From an uncultured Clostridia bacterium (GTDB lineage Bacteria > Bacillota > Clostridia > Christensenellales > CAG-138): DNA of 8,704 bases. Positions within the stretch are counted from its first letter, which is position 1; each line of letters starts with the position of its first letter. Where the stretch lies: contig CALGGM010000093.1 of assembly GCA_937915925.1 (NCBI GenBank), positions 1-8,704 on the forward strand, given 5' to 3'. This document shows positions 8,202-8,704 of this stretch, one piece after another. The notes beneath the pieces are model-generated. The model had not been told where the DNA came from and searched no databases. It worked only from the letters and a program-made list of their open reading frames with translations. A program made the translations under genes and the position numbers.

Positions 8202-8305
8202 AGCTCCCCTTGTCAGGGGAGCTGTCGATGGTACGCGCGAGAAACACGCGATCTTCCGCCGAAGCGAAGTGGAACGAAGCGGAGCCGATAGGTGACTGAG
8301 GGGTA
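8202..8305. repeat. Intergenic repeat element headed by an AGCTCCCCT hairpin
   Basis: AGCTCCCCT (8202-8210) pairs perfectly with AGGGGAGCT (8215-8223) around TGTC. About 60 bases rich in GCG/CGC and GAAGCG words follow, and the element ends in GGTGACTGAGGGGTA (8291-8305). The AGCTCCCC head and GACTGAGGGG end match a repeat I recall as frequent in Oscillospirales-like genomes. The boundaries are approximate, and the family assignment is from memory. Confidence 0.55.
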
Positions 8306-8331
8306 GTCTTTTGAATCGAATGCTTTTTAAC

Positions 8332-8357
8332 GGGACGCCGAGGTCGGTGTCCCCTAC
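8332..8357. repeat. Unit-1 hairpin (GGGACGCCG stem) followed by CTAC
   Basis: GGGACGCCG (8332-8340) pairs with CGGTGTCCC (8345-8353), with one G-U pair, around AGGT, followed by CTAC (8354-8357). It differs from the unit-2 hairpin at several paired positions while keeping the pairing. Confidence 0.75.
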
Positions 8358-8367
8358 ATCGCTTATT

Positions 8368-8456
8368 TCATTCTGAGGAGGCAAAGCCGACGAAGAATCT
8401 TCCTGCAGCGTGATGTCCGGAGATCCTTCGTCGCCGCAAGCGGCTTCTCAGGATGA
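8368..8456. repeat. Nested palindrome of unit 1
   Basis: The outer arms TCATTCTGAG (8368-8377) and CTCAGGATGA (8447-8456) pair over 10 bp with one G-U. The inner arms 8388-8400 and 8421-8433 pair over 13 positions with one mismatch, closing a 20-nt loop. Between outer and inner arms sit small hairpins, GGC-AAA-GCC on the left and GCCGC-AA-GCGGC (8433-8444) on the right. The left hairpin and the right hairpin each share one to three bases with the inner stem, so the folds compete slightly. The result resembles a cruciform or branched RNA. Confidence 0.75.
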
Positions 8457-8505
8457 CACGCAGGGGAAAGCGACAGGACATGCTCTGCGTATGGTGCTTC
8501 TTGAC

Positions 8506-8531
8506 GGGGCGTCCGGGAGGACGCCCCCTAC
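8506..8531. repeat. Unit-2 hairpin (GGGGCGTCC stem) followed by CTAC
   Basis: GGGGCGTCC (8506-8514) pairs perfectly with GGACGCCCC (8519-8527) around GGGA, followed by CTAC (8528-8531). An identical hairpin occurs in unit 3 at 8680-8701, followed by CTA at the window edge. Confidence 0.8.
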
Positions 8532-8541
8532 ACCGCTTATG

Positions 8542-8630
8542 TCATTCTGAGGCGGCAAAGCCGACGAAGAATCTCCCTGCAGCGTGATGTCCGGAGATCC
8601 TTCGCCGCCGCAAGCGGCTTCTCAGGATGA
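8542..8630. repeat. Nested palindrome of unit 2
   Basis: This is the second copy of the palindrome at 8368-8456, with the same outer and inner arms. Its changes relative to unit 1 are A to C at 8553, T to C at 8575 (loop) and T to C at 8605; the last turns an A-T pair of the inner stem into an A-C mismatch, so this copy folds slightly less well. Confidence 0.75.
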
Positions 8631-8704
8631 CACGCAGGGGAAAGCGACAGGACATGCTCTGCGTATGGTGCTTCTTGACGGGGCGTCCGGGAGGACGCCC
8701 CCTA

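Larger units (their letters stand above)
8091..8704. other. Gene-free intergenic region made of repeat modules
   Basis: No reading frame here has a credible start, ribosome binding site or recognisable product. The region is a mosaic of GC-rich palindromic modules: a small hairpin (8134-8148), a GGG-stem-CCCCTAC hairpin (8167-8189), a CTCCCC hairpin-headed element (8202-8305), and a 174-bp tandem array (8330-8704). I see no tRNA, CRISPR or transposase. Such modules are common, as I recall, between genes in gut Clostridia; their function is unknown. Confidence 0.8.
8330..8704. repeat. Tandem repeat array, 174-bp period
   Basis: Unit 1 is 8330-8503, unit 2 is 8504-8677, and unit 3 starts at 8678 and is cut by the window end after 27 bases. 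From 8369-8503 against 8543-8677 (135 bp) I count only three substitutions (A8379/C8553, T8401/C8575, T8431/C8605). The first 38 bases of unit 1 are far more diverged from unit 2, but without length change; units 2 and 3 agree completely in the 27 bases visible. Weak similarity reaches back to about 8320. Each unit is a hairpin followed by a larger palindrome and a unique tail. Confidence 0.95.

Noticed and set aside
7914..8384. 156-codon minus-strand frame covering the end of the degV gene and the repeats
   Set aside because: It runs through the terminator stem and several palindromic repeat modules and has no ribosome binding site or recognisable domain.
8330..8704. CRISPR array
   Set aside because: The repeat unit is 174 bp and nearly identical throughout most of its length, with no short repeats separated by unique spacers and no cas genes.

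Overview
The window looks like chromosome from a GC-rich member of the Clostridia (Bacillota), probably an uncultured gut-type lineage. The reasons are a perfect CIRCE operator, strong AAGGAGG-type ribosome binding sites, FakA/DegV fatty acid kinase genes, and a 3' intergenic region full of short palindromic repeats of a kind I recall from Oscillospirales-like genomes. The order or genus cannot be fixed from this sequence alone.

Layout. Positions 1-87 hold two abutting hairpins, the second being a rho-independent terminator for + strand transcription entering from the left. Positions 88-2670 (- strand) encode the disaggregase ClpB, with its promoter and a perfect CIRCE element upstream, so HrcA control is expected. 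The divergent intergenic region 2671-2930 also carries an extended -10 promoter for a two-gene + strand operon: a LURP-one-related (LOR/DUF567) protein at 2931-3539 and, after a 4-nt gap, an AlkZ-related protein at 3544-4218 that has a QMQ triad like the catalytic motif of AlkZ DNA glycosylases. A perfect 14-bp terminator closes this operon at 4232-4274.

A near-consensus promoter (4279-4307) then starts a tightly packed three-gene operon: a 372-residue GNAT-like acetyltransferase (4354-5472), the fatty acid kinase subunit FakA (5480-7141), and a DegV/FakB-type fatty acid-binding protein (7151-8050), closed by a terminator at 8055-8090. FakB proteins present bound fatty acid to FakA, which makes acyl-phosphate for phospholipid synthesis. 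The DegV protein here lacks the usual His in its C-terminal GxHxGPG motif, and the GNAT protein is an unexplained partner.

Positions 8091-8704 have no credible gene. They are a mosaic of palindromic repeat modules ending in a tandem array with an exact 174-bp period (8330-8704, running off the window). Each unit contains a hairpin whose stem is kept by compensatory changes between copies, followed by a larger nested palindrome.

Most of the window is ordinary housekeeping. The parts I find least explained are the LOR/AlkZ-related pair, the atypical DegV pocket together with its GNAT neighbour, and the covarying repeat array at the right end.
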